Of a DNA stretch of 64,000 nt, positions 7,533-15,606 are shown piece after piece; positions within the stretch are counted from its first letter, which is position 1; every line of letters begins with the position of its first letter. A program made the position numbers and the translations under genes. Under the pieces are notes generated by a model. That model did not search any database. It was not told the origin of the DNA and worked only from the letters and a program-made list of their open reading frames with translations. Source of the stretch: JAGHKQ01 sp041920565 (GTDB lineage Bacteria > Bacillota > Bacilli > Bacillales > Bacillaceae_G); contig JBHGXS010000090.1 of the NCBI GenBank assembly GCA_041920565.1, forward strand, positions 117,984 to 181,983, written 5' to 3'.

Positions 7533-9227
7533 ATGACATTTGAAAAGTACGTATATGTCCGACCGAATGTGAAAGAAGTAGAAGAAAAGTTTCAAGGAGC
7601 TTTGCAGAAATTTTATGATGCATCCACAGTTCAAGAACAAGAACTGGCTATGAAGGAAATGAATGAAATTCGAAACGATTTCAATACGATGTCAAACCTC
7701 TGCTATATCCGTCACACAGTCGATACAAACGATGAATTTTATAAGAGAGAACAAGAATTTTTTGATGAATATTCACCTGTTGTAAAGGGGTTTGTCACAA
7801 ACTACTATAAAGCGCTTGTTCACTCTCCGTTTCGCGAGCAGCTGGAGAAGAAATATGGGACACAATTATTCTCTTTGGCAGAATGTGAACTAAAAACATA
7901 TTCTGACGCAGTCCTTGAAGAGTTACAGACTGAGAACAAGCTATCCTCTCAATATACAAAGCTCTTGGCATCAGCGAAAATCTTGTTTGAAGGAGAAGAG
8001 CGCACGCTGTCTCAGCTGGGACCATTTATGCAGCATAAAAGCCGTGAGATGAGAAAGCGTGCTTATGAAGCGTATACGGGATTTATGGCAGAGCATGATC
8101 AAGAGCTCGATGAGATTTATGATAAGCTTGTCAAAGTGCGCACAACAATTGCCAAAAAGCTTGGATTTGCAAATTTTGTAGAGTTGGGATACGCCAGAAT
8201 GTGCCGTACCGATTATAATGCGGAAATGGTAGCGAATTTTCGTCAACAGGTGCTCGATTATATCGTACCGCTCGCTTCGAAACTGAGAGAGCGTCAGGAA
8301 AAGCGAATCGGCGTCGATAAGCTTAAATATTATGATGAAAATTTTGAGTATGCAACCGGCAATGCGACTCCAAAAGGAGATGCTGCTTGGATCATTGAAA
8401 ATGGAAAGAATATGTACAAAGAGCTTTCAAAGGAAACCGATGCGTTCTTTACCTTCATGATTGAAAACAATCTCATGGATTTAGTGGCCAAAAAGGGCAA
8501 GGCGGGAGGAGGCTACTGCTCATACATTGAAAATTATAAAGCGCCGTTTATTTTCTCGAATTTTAACGGTACCTCAGGCGACATTGACGTATTGACACAT
8601 GAAGCAGGGCATGCATTTCAAGTATACGAAAGCCGCCACTTTGAAATCCCGGAATATTATTGGCCGACGTATGAAGCGTGCGAAATTCATTCCATGAGCA
8701 TGGAGTTTTTTACATGGCCTTGGATGGAACGCTTCTTTAAGGAAGATACAGAAAAATATTACTTTACTCATTTAAGCTCTGCGCTCTTATTTTTACCATA
8801 CGGCGTAGCTGTAGATGAATTTCAACACTATGTATACGATAATCCAGATGCAACACCTGAAGAGCGTAAACAGGCATGGCGCACCATCGAGAAAAAATAT
8901 TTACCGCATAAAGATTATGAAGGGAATTCCTATTTAGAACGAGGCGGATATTGGCAGCAACAAGGCCATATTTACAATTCACCGTTTTATTACATTGACT
9001 ATACGCTAGCGCAAATTTGCGCTTTTCAATTTTGGAAGCGCGCGAGAGAAAATCGTGAAGAAGCATGGAATGACTATGTGAATCTTTGCCGCCAAGGCGG
9101 AAGCAAGTCGTTCTTGGAGCTTGTAGAAGTTGCCAAATTGCAATCCCCGTTTGCTGACGGATGCGTCGAATCCGTTGTAGACGAGATTCAAGCGTGGCTC
9201 GATCGGGTTGATGACACAAAATTGTAA
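7533..9227 (+). CDS. M3-family oligoendopeptidase (PepF-like)
   Basis: 564 residues, a cytosolic zinc metallopeptidase that trims short peptides. The catalytic motif HEAGHAFQ (about residues 352-359) gives two zinc His and the general base Glu; the third ligand Glu is expected in the following CEIHSMSMEF segment. The N-terminal two thirds is the helical channel domain. Start ATG 7533 is nine bases behind AAAGGGGGAGA. It is followed after 19 bases by the TPR gene, so the two are probably cotranscribed. Confidence 0.9.
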   Translation: MTFEKYVYVRPNVKEVEEKFQGALQKFYDASTVQEQELAMKEMNEIRNDFNTMSNLCYIRHTVDTNDEFYKREQEFFDEYSPVVKGFVTNYYKALVHSPFREQLEKKYGTQLFSLAECELKTYSDAVLEELQTENKLSSQYTKLLASAKILFEGEERTLSQLGPFMQHKSREMRKRAYEAYTGFMAEHDQELDEIYDKLVKVRTTIAKKLGFANFVELGYARMCRTDYNAEMVANFRQQVLDYIVPLASKLRERQEKRIGVDKLKYYDENFEYATGNATPKGDAAWIIENGKNMYKELSKETDAFFTFMIENNLMDLVAKKGKAGGGYCSYIENYKAPFIFSNFNGTSGDIDVLTHEAGHAFQVYESRHFEIPEYYWPTYEACEIHSMSMEFFTWPWMERFFKEDTEKYYFTHLSSALLFLPYGVAVDEFQHYVYDNPDATPEERKQAWRTIEKKYLPHKDYEGNSYLERGGYWQQQGHIYNSPFYYIDYTLAQICAFQFWKRARENREEAWNDYVNLCRQGGSKSFLELVEVAKLQSPFADGCVESVVDEIQAWLDRVDDTKL

Positions 9228-9246
9228 GAAATGAAGGAGAAAACGT

Positions 9247-9735
9247 ATGAGGATTGAATCGACACCGCCCTCCAGCCATGAGATAATAGAAGAAAATATA
9301 TTGTATGAATCATTAGAATATTTGATCAATATTGCTGCGCAATGTCCATTTGACAGCACAGTTCAGTACCAGTGCGGAGCGATGCATGACAGACTCGGAT
9401 TAGAACAGACAGCAATCGTGTATTATGAAAAGGCTGTTGCACTCGGATTGCCAAAGCATTTGCAGGAGCACGCAGTCATTGGACTGGGAAGCAGTTTCCG
9501 CTGCACCGGCAGTTACGAACAAGCGCGAAAGGTGCTCGAAGAAGGAGCGGTTATGTTTCCGCATAACGCGGCAATTCGAGCGTTTTTAGCCATGACATAC
9601 TACAATCTCGGCGAATATCAAGCTGCGATGGAGCTGCTGTTAAAGGGATTAGTCTCTGCGCCGCATGACAAAATGATTCAAAAGTATGCGAAAGCAATAT
9701 GCTTCCATGCGGAACAACTAGATGTCACATTTTGA
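9247..9735 (+). CDS. TPR-repeat protein
   Basis: 162 residues with at least three tetratricopeptide-like helix pairs: CGAMHDRLGLEQTAIVYYEKAV (split by a loop), GSSFRCTGSYEQARKVLEEG and AMTYYNLGEYQAAMELLLKG. Similar proteins are found next to M3 peptidases in bacilli. TPRs bind partner proteins; the partner is not known. Start ATG 9247 follows GAAGGAGAA. Confidence 0.75.
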   Translation: MRIESTPPSSHEIIEENILYESLEYLINIAAQCPFDSTVQYQCGAMHDRLGLEQTAIVYYEKAVALGLPKHLQEHAVIGLGSSFRCTGSYEQARKVLEEGAVMFPHNAAIRAFLAMTYYNLGEYQAAMELLLKGLVSAPHDKMIQKYAKAICFHAEQLDVTF

Positions 9736-9741
9736 AAAATG

Positions 9742-9777
9742 GAGAGTGTTTCTTTTCGCAGAAACGCTCTCTTTTTT
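9742..9777 (+). terminator. Rho-independent terminator
   Basis: GAGAGTGTTTC (9742-9752) pairs with GAAACGCTCTC (9761-9771), then TTTTTT. It follows the TPR gene. Confidence 0.9.
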
Positions 9778-9798
9778 ATATAGAAGGAGGGAATTTTG

Positions 9799-10347
9799 AT
9801 GGGATATGCAAATACAGAAGTAAACATTCCTGCTTTGGTACAATATTTGACAGAAACTCGTGAAGCGCTTTGGAAGAAAATCGAAGGTTTAAATGATACG
9901 CATCTAAATACAAAGCCGAAGCGGGAAAAATGGAGCATTATGCAAAACTTGCATCACCTTTATCTTATTGAGCAATCCGTGACGTCAGCTGTTTCATACG
10001 GCTTGCAGAAGAGTGAAAGAAAACCGGTGGAAGCAAAGCCTATTCATTTGACAGTCAACCGCACTCGAAAGGTAGAGGCTCCGGAACAGCTTCGTCCGAC
10101 CGAAACCATTATGAAGCGGGATGAGATAAAGGAACTGTTGAAACATTCTCGTGAAAAGCTGTTTCATTTGCTGCACAGCGTTGTGGATGAAACTGAATTA
10201 ATTGAAAAATCGCTTCGTCACCCTGTATTTGAGGAATTATCCCTTTATCAATGGTTTGCATTTCTTGCAGCTCATGAACGCCGGCATATCGAGCAAATTC
10301 AAGAAGCCAAGCGCGCTATCGTAAGAGAGGAAGGAAAACAGGCTTAG
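9799..10347 (+). CDS. DinB/YfiT-family metal-binding four-helix protein
   Basis: 182 residues. The DinB fold is suggested by REKWSIMQNLHHLYLIEQS (first metal His, about 49-67) and AAHERRHIEQI (second and third His, about 157-167), spaced as in the family. Members include thiol transferases (bacillithiol S-transferase) and hypothetical hydrolases; the exact activity cannot be read here. ATG 9799 lies seven bases after AAGGAGGG and is preferred to TTG 9796. Confidence 0.8.
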   Translation: MGYANTEVNIPALVQYLTETREALWKKIEGLNDTHLNTKPKREKWSIMQNLHHLYLIEQSVTSAVSYGLQKSERKPVEAKPIHLTVNRTRKVEAPEQLRPTETIMKRDEIKELLKHSREKLFHLLHSVVDETELIEKSLRHPVFEELSLYQWFAFLAAHERRHIEQIQEAKRAIVREEGKQA

Positions 10348-10366
10348 GATATCCTAAGCCTGTTTT
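10335..10366 (+). terminator. Rho-independent terminator overlapping the DinB stop codon
   Basis: A perfect 16-bp palindrome (10335-10350 / 10351-10366) with A-rich left and T-rich right flanks. The stop codon of the DinB gene lies in the left arm. Confidence 0.88.
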
Positions 10367-10715
10367 TATAGTTCCGCTTTTCTGGCTTCCATATGTTCAC
10401 GCTTCGCTTGTACATTATCAGGAAGTATAGTGTCCTTTATGTATGTGTTAATTTACTGCTCGACTTTATCCATTGTAGAAAATTTCAAATGAATTTTCAC
10501 TCATAATGCATCATGAATGTATTATTTTTTTTTATAAGTTTTGTGTAATATTTTTATTAAGATACTGGGAGCATATTTTTTGTAGTATGTGTCATTCTAT
10601 AAAGGGAAACTCCTGTTAGCAAGGGACTTTTTCCTTCATTGGCGGTCAGTTGAACAATCGGACTCATATTTAAGGAGAATGCTGCCGAGTATACAAATAG
10701 AAAGGAGAATGAAAC
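10367..10715. other. Intergenic region with a short coding-like tail on the minus strand
   Basis: On the minus strand, from about 10448 back to 10370, an open frame ends in ILPDNVQAKREHMEARKAEL and a stop. It has no start codon or ribosome site and may be the tail of a lost gene. The rest is AT-rich, with the promoter region for the small gene at 10716. Confidence 0.35.
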
Positions 10716-10832
10716 ATGTCACACAAAAAGCGTGAAAAGGAACGTCAATGGAAAGCAAGAAAGGAAAATCAGCAGCCGCATGGAAAGGTAAAGTCGTTTG
10801 CGGAGCTGACTGCAGAAGAAGGAAAACAATAA
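10716..10832 (+). CDS. Small DUF6254-like protein
   Basis: 38 residues, starting MSHKKREKERQWKARK and continuing through QPHGKVKSFAELT. ATG 10716 lies behind AAAGGAG (10701-10707). The charged N-terminus and PHGKVKSF motif resemble the DUF6254 family of tiny Bacillus proteins as I remember it. No function is known. It is followed by a bidirectional terminator shared with the kinase gene. Confidence 0.65.
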   Translation: MSHKKREKERQWKARKENQQPHGKVKSFAELTAEEGKQ

Positions 10833-10854
10833 AACTTCATAATCAGAATGAGAT

Positions 10855-10882
10855 AAAACGTGATGCTGCGTCATCACGTTTT
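10855..10882. terminator. Bidirectional terminator
   Basis: AAAACGTGATG (10855-10865) pairs with CATCACGTTTT (10872-10882). It serves the small gene on the plus strand and the kinase gene on the minus strand, whose stop codon lies inside it. Confidence 0.85.
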
Positions 10883-12151
10883 TATTACGTCCTGCTTTGC
10901 CAAGGGAAAGGTGAGCGTAAACTTTGTGACTACATCAAGTTCACTGGTGATTCGGATGGTGCCCTCCATTGCTTTTACAACACTAAAAACTACCATCATG
11001 CCAAGACCTGTTCCCTTGTCCTTCGTCGAATAAAAAGGAGAGCCAATTCGACTTAGCTGTTCTTGGGATATTCCGATTCCGGTATCTTCAATATGAAGAA
11101 GAACGCTTTTCTCTTCTTCTTCCAGGGAAACTGTTAATCTTCCGCCCGAAGGCATAGCCTCAATCCCGTTTTTCATGATGTTCAGCAAGCATTGATTCAG
11201 CTTTTGTTTTTCACCTAGAATAAAAATGGAATGTCCAGTCTTTTTATATTGAACTTCGGCGTTTGAAAAATTTGCTAACGGTATAATGAGGGAGACTACA
11301 GTTTGTACTTCTTTATCTATATCTAAATATTGAATTTTATAAATGCTAGGCTTAGCAAATGTCAAATAATCAGTCAGCACATGGTTTGCTTGATCGATGC
11401 CGTCCATAGCAATGTTGAGGTAAGCATTGCGCTTCTCTTCCGTAAATGACCCGTTCTGCAGCAGCTGCAGAAATCCTCTTGTTGATGTAAGCGGATTTCG
11501 TATTTCATGGGAAATGGAGGCTGCCATTTCTCCAATAAGCTGAAACTTTTCAACATTCATTAATTCTTCTTGGAGTTTTGCTTGAGACTTTAAAATTTCC
11601 ATCAAATATAACACGAGCATCGTTCCAAAGGTGCTGCAAAGCTGATAGGTGATGATATGAAATATGTATTCTTTTGGTTGCTCAACATTCATAAGAAAAA
11701 AAGGAACCCAGGAAGCAATATAAAAAATGCTGGCGAAAACGGCGATAACCATCTTTTTGGAAGAAGAAGCTTTTAATAAAAAAGGGTGGAGCAGAATCAT
11801 GAAAATATATAATATGCTTGATGAAAAGAGGGCCGCAACAGCCCCGTCTCCTCCGAGGATAAGACGATATTCATTCATCACGAGGAGTATAAGTCCGCCG
11901 GCTACCGGACCGCCGGTCAGAGTTGTTACGATGAGCATAATTTGCCGTAAATCAAATCGGTATCCTTGCGTTGGTTCGGCAGCAAAGGTTAAGCACATAA
12001 CGGTGGCAAGCAAGCTGAGAACAAGAAAGACAAAGGTGTTCAGCTTCCGGTGATGTTTCCCTTTTTGCACCCAGAACAGGTGAAAAATCAATACGGATAC
12101 CAGTATGAATAAAATGCTTAAAAAAAGCTGGCCAATAAACAGTTTTAACAT
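10874..12151 (-). CDS. Multi-TM sensor histidine kinase (KinB-like, 5TMR-LYT type)
   Basis: 425 residues. About six hydrophobic segments fill residues 3-185, with the 5TM receptor pattern of LytS/KinB-type sensors (YRFDLRQIMLIVTTLTGGPVAG). The HisKA phosphoacceptor is in AASISHEIRNPLTSTRGFL (about 210-228), the HATPase_c N box is NIMKNGIEAM, and the G boxes are DTGIGI and GTGLGM. It resembles B. subtilis KinB in length and layout, and so may be a further input to the sporulation relay; orthology is not certain. A degenerate paralogous fragment lies just past the que operon (14910-15065). Confidence 0.8.
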   Translation of the reverse strand: MLKLFIGQLFLSILFILVSVLIFHLFWVQKGKHHRKLNTFVFLVLSLLATVMCLTFAAEPTQGYRFDLRQIMLIVTTLTGGPVAGGLILLVMNEYRLILGGDGAVAALFSSSILYIFMILLHPFLLKASSSKKMVIAVFASIFYIASWVPFFLMNVEQPKEYIFHIITYQLCSTFGTMLVLYLMEILKSQAKLQEELMNVEKFQLIGEMAASISHEIRNPLTSTRGFLQLLQNGSFTEEKRNAYLNIAMDGIDQANHVLTDYLTFAKPSIYKIQYLDIDKEVQTVVSLIIPLANFSNAEVQYKKTGHSIFILGEKQKLNQCLLNIMKNGIEAMPSGGRLTVSLEEEEKSVLLHIEDTGIGISQEQLSRIGSPFYSTKDKGTGLGMMVVFSVVKAMEGTIRITSELDVVTKFTLTFPLAKQDVIKT

Positions 12152-12345
12152 AGCACCCCTCCTTTATCGGAATTTTTATGCAAAAACGTGCTATAAAGAT
12201 AATTCTATCATGCTATTATCATAAGATTTTTTAAATAAAAAATAATAAGTCTATTTAAAGTGGCTGTTTCATAGTTTTCTTGTACATGAATATATGTTAG
12301 AATGATGAACGAAAAACTAAAGAAGAAATCCATGCATTCAGCATG
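12152..12345. other. Leader and promoter region of queC
   Basis: AT-rich DNA between the divergent kinase gene and the preQ1 aptamer. It must hold both promoters; I cannot assign hexamers with confidence. A short stretch GAAAAACTAAAGAAGAA (about 12310) resembles the AAAAAACTAAGGAAGAA of the aptamer 65 bases later, but no second aptamer hairpin accompanies it. Confidence 0.4.
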
Positions 12346-12418
12346 GGAGAGGTTCGCGAACTCCCTCTATAAAAAACTAAGGAAGAACAATATCCTTGGG
12401 TATTGTTTTTTGTTTTTT
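12346..12418 (+). promoter_or_regulatory. preQ1-I riboswitch with terminator
   Basis: The aptamer core reads AGAGGTTC (12348-12355), a short loop, then CTCCCTCTATAAAAAACTAA, matching the class I preQ1 consensus: the P1 stem AGAGG/CCTCT and an A-rich tail that folds back as a pseudoknot. Directly behind it AACAATA...TATTGTT plus a T run forms an expression-platform terminator. When preQ1 binds, transcription of queCDEF should stop early. Confidence 0.92.
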
Positions 12419-12482
12419 ACGTGATGTTCAAGAACGCTCTTCTTCTGCTTCTTTAAAAACAAGAAAAGGAGAATGAGTGAAA

Positions 12483-13145
12483 ATGAAAAAGGATAAGGCT
12501 GTAGTAGTGTTTAGCGGCGGCCAGGACAGCACTACCTGCTTGTTTTGGGCCATGCAGCATTTTGCGGAAGTTGAGACCGTTACATTTGATTACGGTCAGC
12601 GTCATAAACTCGAAATTGAGTGTGCGGCTGCGATTGCAAAAGAATTGGGAGTCAAGCATACGGTGCTTGATATGAGCTTATTGAATCAGCTTGCTCCTAA
12701 TGCTTTAACGAGATCGGATGTAGCCATTACTCAACAAGAAGGAGAACTTCCTTCTACTTTCGTTGATGGACGCAACCTGTTATTTTTGTCATTTGCGGCA
12801 GTGCTTGCCAAACAAATTGGCGCCAAGCATATTGTGACGGGAGTCTGTGAAACGGATTTTAGCGGATACCCTGATTGCCGAGATGTATTTGTGAAATCGT
12901 TAAATGTTACGTTAAATCTGGCGATGGATTATCAGTTTGTCATTCATACGCCGTTAATGTGGATCAATAAAGCAGAAACATGGAAGCTGGCTGATGAATT
13001 GGGAGCTTTCGAATTTATAAGAGAAAAGACATTGACTTGCTATAATGGGATTATCGGTGACGGCTGCGGAGAATGTCCGGCATGTAAGTTGCGAAAAGCG
13101 GGATTGGACGCTTATTTATCTGAACGTGAAGGAGCGAACGTCTGA
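12483..13145 (+). CDS. queC: 7-cyano-7-deazaguanine synthase QueC
   Basis: 220 residues. QueC converts 7-carboxy-7-deazaguanine to preQ0 using ATP and ammonia. The PP-loop FSGGQDSTTC (about residues 8-17) binds ATP, and the zinc site CGECPACKLRK near the C-terminus has the expected Cys pattern. ATG 12483 gives the usual N-terminus MKKDKA; GTG 12477 is an alternative with closer spacing to AAAAGGAG. It is the first gene of the operon, under the preQ1 riboswitch, and its stop overlaps the queD start (TGATG). Confidence 0.95.
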   Translation: MKKDKAVVVFSGGQDSTTCLFWAMQHFAEVETVTFDYGQRHKLEIECAAAIAKELGVKHTVLDMSLLNQLAPNALTRSDVAITQQEGELPSTFVDGRNLLFLSFAAVLAKQIGAKHIVTGVCETDFSGYPDCRDVFVKSLNVTLNLAMDYQFVIHTPLMWINKAETWKLADELGAFEFIREKTLTCYNGIIGDGCGECPACKLRKAGLDAYLSEREGANV

Positions 13146-13633
13146 TGGAGCTGTTTGGATTTCGCATCGTAGAGGATTTGCAGAAAATCAATAAAGACAT
13201 TCAACCAAGCCAGTTAAAATATCATAATAAACGAGTGTTGGTCAGCAAAGAGTTTACGTTTGATGCCGCTCATCATTTGCACTGCTACGAAGGGAAGTGT
13301 AAAAATTTACACGGCCATACGTATAAAGTCGTATTTGGAATCAGCAGTTATGTGAACGAGATTGGCATTGCAATAGACTTTGGCGATATAAAAGATATTT
13401 GGAAGAATGAGATTGAAATTTATTTAGATCATCGTTATTTAAATGAAACCTTACCGCCAATGAATACAACGGCAGAAAATATGGTGGTATGGATTTTCGA
13501 GAAAATGGAAGAGGCCTTGCACAAAGGGGATCGTCCTCAGCAATATAAAGGAGCTCGTGTAGAATTTGTCCGATTGTACGAAACGCCGACAAGCTATGCG
13601 GAAATGAGACGGGAGTGGATGGAGCTTGAGTAA
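13145..13633 (+). CDS. queD: 6-carboxy-5,6,7,8-tetrahydropterin synthase QueD
   Basis: 162 residues. It makes 6-carboxytetrahydropterin from dihydroneopterin triphosphate. Zinc ligands are visible in FDAAHHLH and LHGHTYKV, with the catalytic Cys in CYEGKCKNLHGH; the later DHRYLNE block is also conserved. It carries about 30 extra N-terminal residues compared with short QueD proteins, as in other bacilli. It overlaps queC by one base and queE by eight. Confidence 0.94.
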   Translation: MELFGFRIVEDLQKINKDIQPSQLKYHNKRVLVSKEFTFDAAHHLHCYEGKCKNLHGHTYKVVFGISSYVNEIGIAIDFGDIKDIWKNEIEIYLDHRYLNETLPPMNTTAENMVVWIFEKMEEALHKGDRPQQYKGARVEFVRLYETPTSYAEMRREWMELE

Positions 13634-14342
13634 AATTCCCGTTTTAGAGATTTTTGGACCTACCATTCAAGGAGAAGGAATGGTTGTGGGACAAAAAACG
13701 ATGTTTGTCCGCACAGCAGGCTGCGATTATCAATGCGCTTGGTGCGACTCGGCGTTTACGTGGGACGGTTCTGCAAAAGAACAAATTCGGCAAATGAGCG
13801 CAGAAGAGATATGGAAGGAACTGAAGAGACTTGGCGGGGACCGTTTTTCGCATGTGACGATTTCAGGCGGAAATCCAGCTCTGTTAAAGTCTCTTGGGGA
13901 GCTTATTTCATTGCTCAAGCGACACGGTATTCGCACCGCAATTGAAACACAGGGGAGCAGATGGCAAGAATGGCTGTCAGACATTGAAGACATTACAATA
14001 TCACCGAAACCGCCAAGCTCTGGAATGAAGACAAATTTTGACGTATTAGACGACATAATTTATAAACTGCAGGAGAAGCATATAAGCTTAAAAGTAGTTG
14101 TGTTTGATGAAGCGGATTTTGCTTATGCAACAAGTGTTCATCAGCGCTATCCGAAAGTTCCGTTCTTTTTGCAGGTTGGAAATGAGGATGTGCATACAAC
14201 GGACGATAGCGAACTTGTATCACGCTTGCTTCGTCGCTACGAGTGGCTAATTGAACAAGCGGTCAATTGTGTAGAAATGAATGATGCAAAGGTGCTTCCG
14301 CAGCTGCACACGTTAGTGTGGGGCAATAAGCGCGGAGTATAA
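13626..14342 (+). CDS. queE: 7-carboxy-7-deazaguanine synthase QueE
   Basis: 238 residues, a radical SAM enzyme that contracts the pterin ring. The cluster motif CDYQCAWC (about residues 31-38, CxxxCxxC spacing) binds the 4Fe-4S cluster, GPTIQGEG is the conserved N-terminal block, and TISGGNP is the SAM-binding GGE-like region. The start is TTG 13626, inside the end of queD, consistent with translational coupling. Confidence 0.94.
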   Translation: MSKIPVLEIFGPTIQGEGMVVGQKTMFVRTAGCDYQCAWCDSAFTWDGSAKEQIRQMSAEEIWKELKRLGGDRFSHVTISGGNPALLKSLGELISLLKRHGIRTAIETQGSRWQEWLSDIEDITISPKPPSSGMKTNFDVLDDIIYKLQEKHISLKVVVFDEADFAYATSVHQRYPKVPFFLQVGNEDVHTTDDSELVSRLLRRYEWLIEQAVNCVEMNDAKVLPQLHTLVWGNKRGV

Positions 14343-14358
14343 GAGAGGAGACAGAAAC

Positions 14359-14856
14359 ATGGCAGGACGTAAAGATGAAGAATTAAAAGATATAACGCTG
14401 CTTGGCAACCAAAAAACTAAGTATATGTTTGAGTATGATCCTACTATTTTGGAGACGTTTGACAACAATCATCCAAATCGTGATTATTTTGTAAAATTCA
14501 ACTGTCCGGAGTTTACAAGCTTGTGTCCAAAAACTGGACAACCGGACTTCGCTACCATTTACATCAGCTACATTCCTGATATTAAGATGGTGGAGAGCAA
14601 GTCTTTAAAGCTGTATTTATTCAGTTTCCGTAATCACGGAGACTTTCATGAAGATTGCATCAATATTATTATGAACGATCTTATTAAACTGATGGATCCG
14701 CGTTATATTGAGGTTTGGGGCAAGTTTACTCCTCGCGGCGGAATCTCCATCGATCCGTACTGCAATTACGGACGTCCGGGTACAAAGTATGAAAAGATGG
14801 CGGAGTATCGCTTAATGAACCATGATTTATACCCAGAAACTGTTGATAACCGTTAA
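14359..14856 (+). CDS. queF: NADPH-dependent 7-cyano-7-deazaguanine reductase QueF
   Basis: 165 residues, the short unimodular QueF. It reduces the nitrile of preQ0 to the amine preQ1. The catalytic Cys is in KFNCPEFTSLCP (about 54), the QueF motif ESKSLKLYLFSFRNHGDFHE binds NADPH, and Asp lies further on. The preQ1 it makes is the ligand of the riboswitch upstream, so the operon is under product feedback. RBS GAGAGGAGACAG precedes ATG 14359. Confidence 0.95.
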   Translation: MAGRKDEELKDITLLGNQKTKYMFEYDPTILETFDNNHPNRDYFVKFNCPEFTSLCPKTGQPDFATIYISYIPDIKMVESKSLKLYLFSFRNHGDFHEDCINIIMNDLIKLMDPRYIEVWGKFTPRGGISIDPYCNYGRPGTKYEKMAEYRLMNHDLYPETVDNR

Positions 14857-14862
14857 AATGTA

Positions 14863-14897
14863 AAAACCGTGATATAGAGAAATATATCACGGTTTTT
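14863..14897 (+). terminator. Rho-independent terminator of queCDEF
   Basis: AAAACCGTGATATA (14863-14876) pairs with TATATCACGGTTTT (14883-14896), a 14-bp stem followed by T. Confidence 0.92.
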
Positions 14898-14909
14898 GTA
14901 CTTATGTTG

Positions 14910-15065
14910 TTCTCGCTCACAACCAGGAAATCTCAGTGAAACTGAGGTGCCTTTTCCTGGTTTGCTGTTGAAAGAAATGGTTCCCCGCATCGTTTTCATT
15001 ACCCCAAACACCACCATCATCCCAAGCCCTGCTCCTTTTTTTGGAAGCAGCCCTCCTTTTCTAAT
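14910..15065 (-). pseudogene. Remnant of a histidine kinase C-terminus
   Basis: Only the last part of an HATPase_c domain remains: GAGLGMMVVFGVMKTMRGT followed by GKGTSVSLRFPG. The intact kinase at 10874-12151 has GTGLGMMVVFSVVKAMEGT at the same place, so this is a close paralogue. There is no HisKA, N box or start. It marks a deleted kinase gene beyond queF. Confidence 0.7.
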
Positions 15066-15184
15066 TTCAATAGAGTATATAGTAAAATCTTCGAAATAAA
15101 ACAAAGTTTTCCTGTAAGGATATAAAAAATGCTTAAGATAAAAAAGAAGGAGCTGTTAATGCATCCTTCTTTTTGGGCTCATGC

Positions 15185-15367
15185 TTATGCCGGGCTGATG
15201 ATTTTATAATTTTTATGGTTCACTACCGTTAATGGCTCTAAATCTAAGTCTCTATAGTTTTTCATAATGGTTATGTCTACAATAACGGAGTTCTTATTCA
15301 CTTTTTGTACACGGCCCTGCAAGCCGTCTTTAAATTCAATAATGTTTCCTGCTTCTGCAATTTTCAT
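15185..15367 (-). CDS. YkvS-like DUF2187 protein
   Basis: 60 residues, small beta-rich protein: MKIAEAGNIIEFKDGLQG, then VQKVNKNSVIVDITIMKN. It matches the DUF2187/YkvS family, whose gene lies near queF in B. subtilis too; the KOW-like turn suggests nucleic acid or protein binding, but function is unknown. ATG 15367 lies six bases after GAGGAGA; two in-frame upstream ATGs lie on or before that site. Confidence 0.78.
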   Translation of the reverse strand: MKIAEAGNIIEFKDGLQGRVQKVNKNSVIVDITIMKNYRDLDLEPLTVVNHKNYKIISPA

Positions 15368-15606
15368 AAGCATTCTCCTCATAACTTTTTATTGGAGGGA
15401 CAGTGGACTAGTCCTCCCTTTTTTGCTTTTCTTTATAATGAACTATATTTATTGTTTTGTAAATGTTTTCAAGGGATTTTTTTCAAAAATTCATGGGTTT
15501 GTAAGATATTAATATTGATTCTTATAAAAAAATATGATTTAGTTAAAAACTTCTTATTTACATTATGTTACAATAAAATAATCAACTACGGAAATGAGAG
15601 GACTTT

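Noticed and set aside
8764..9279. 171-residue minus-strand open frame
   Set aside because: Antisense shadow of the M3 peptidase gene, whose zinc motif and codon use show the coding strand.
10748..11056. 102-residue plus-strand frame
   Set aside because: It runs through a terminator and the antisense of the kinase gene; the real small gene here is 10716-10832 in another frame.
12300..12346. Second preQ1 aptamer in tandem
   Set aside because: Only the A-rich tail-like stretch is repeated; the AGAGG/CCTCT hairpin is absent upstream.
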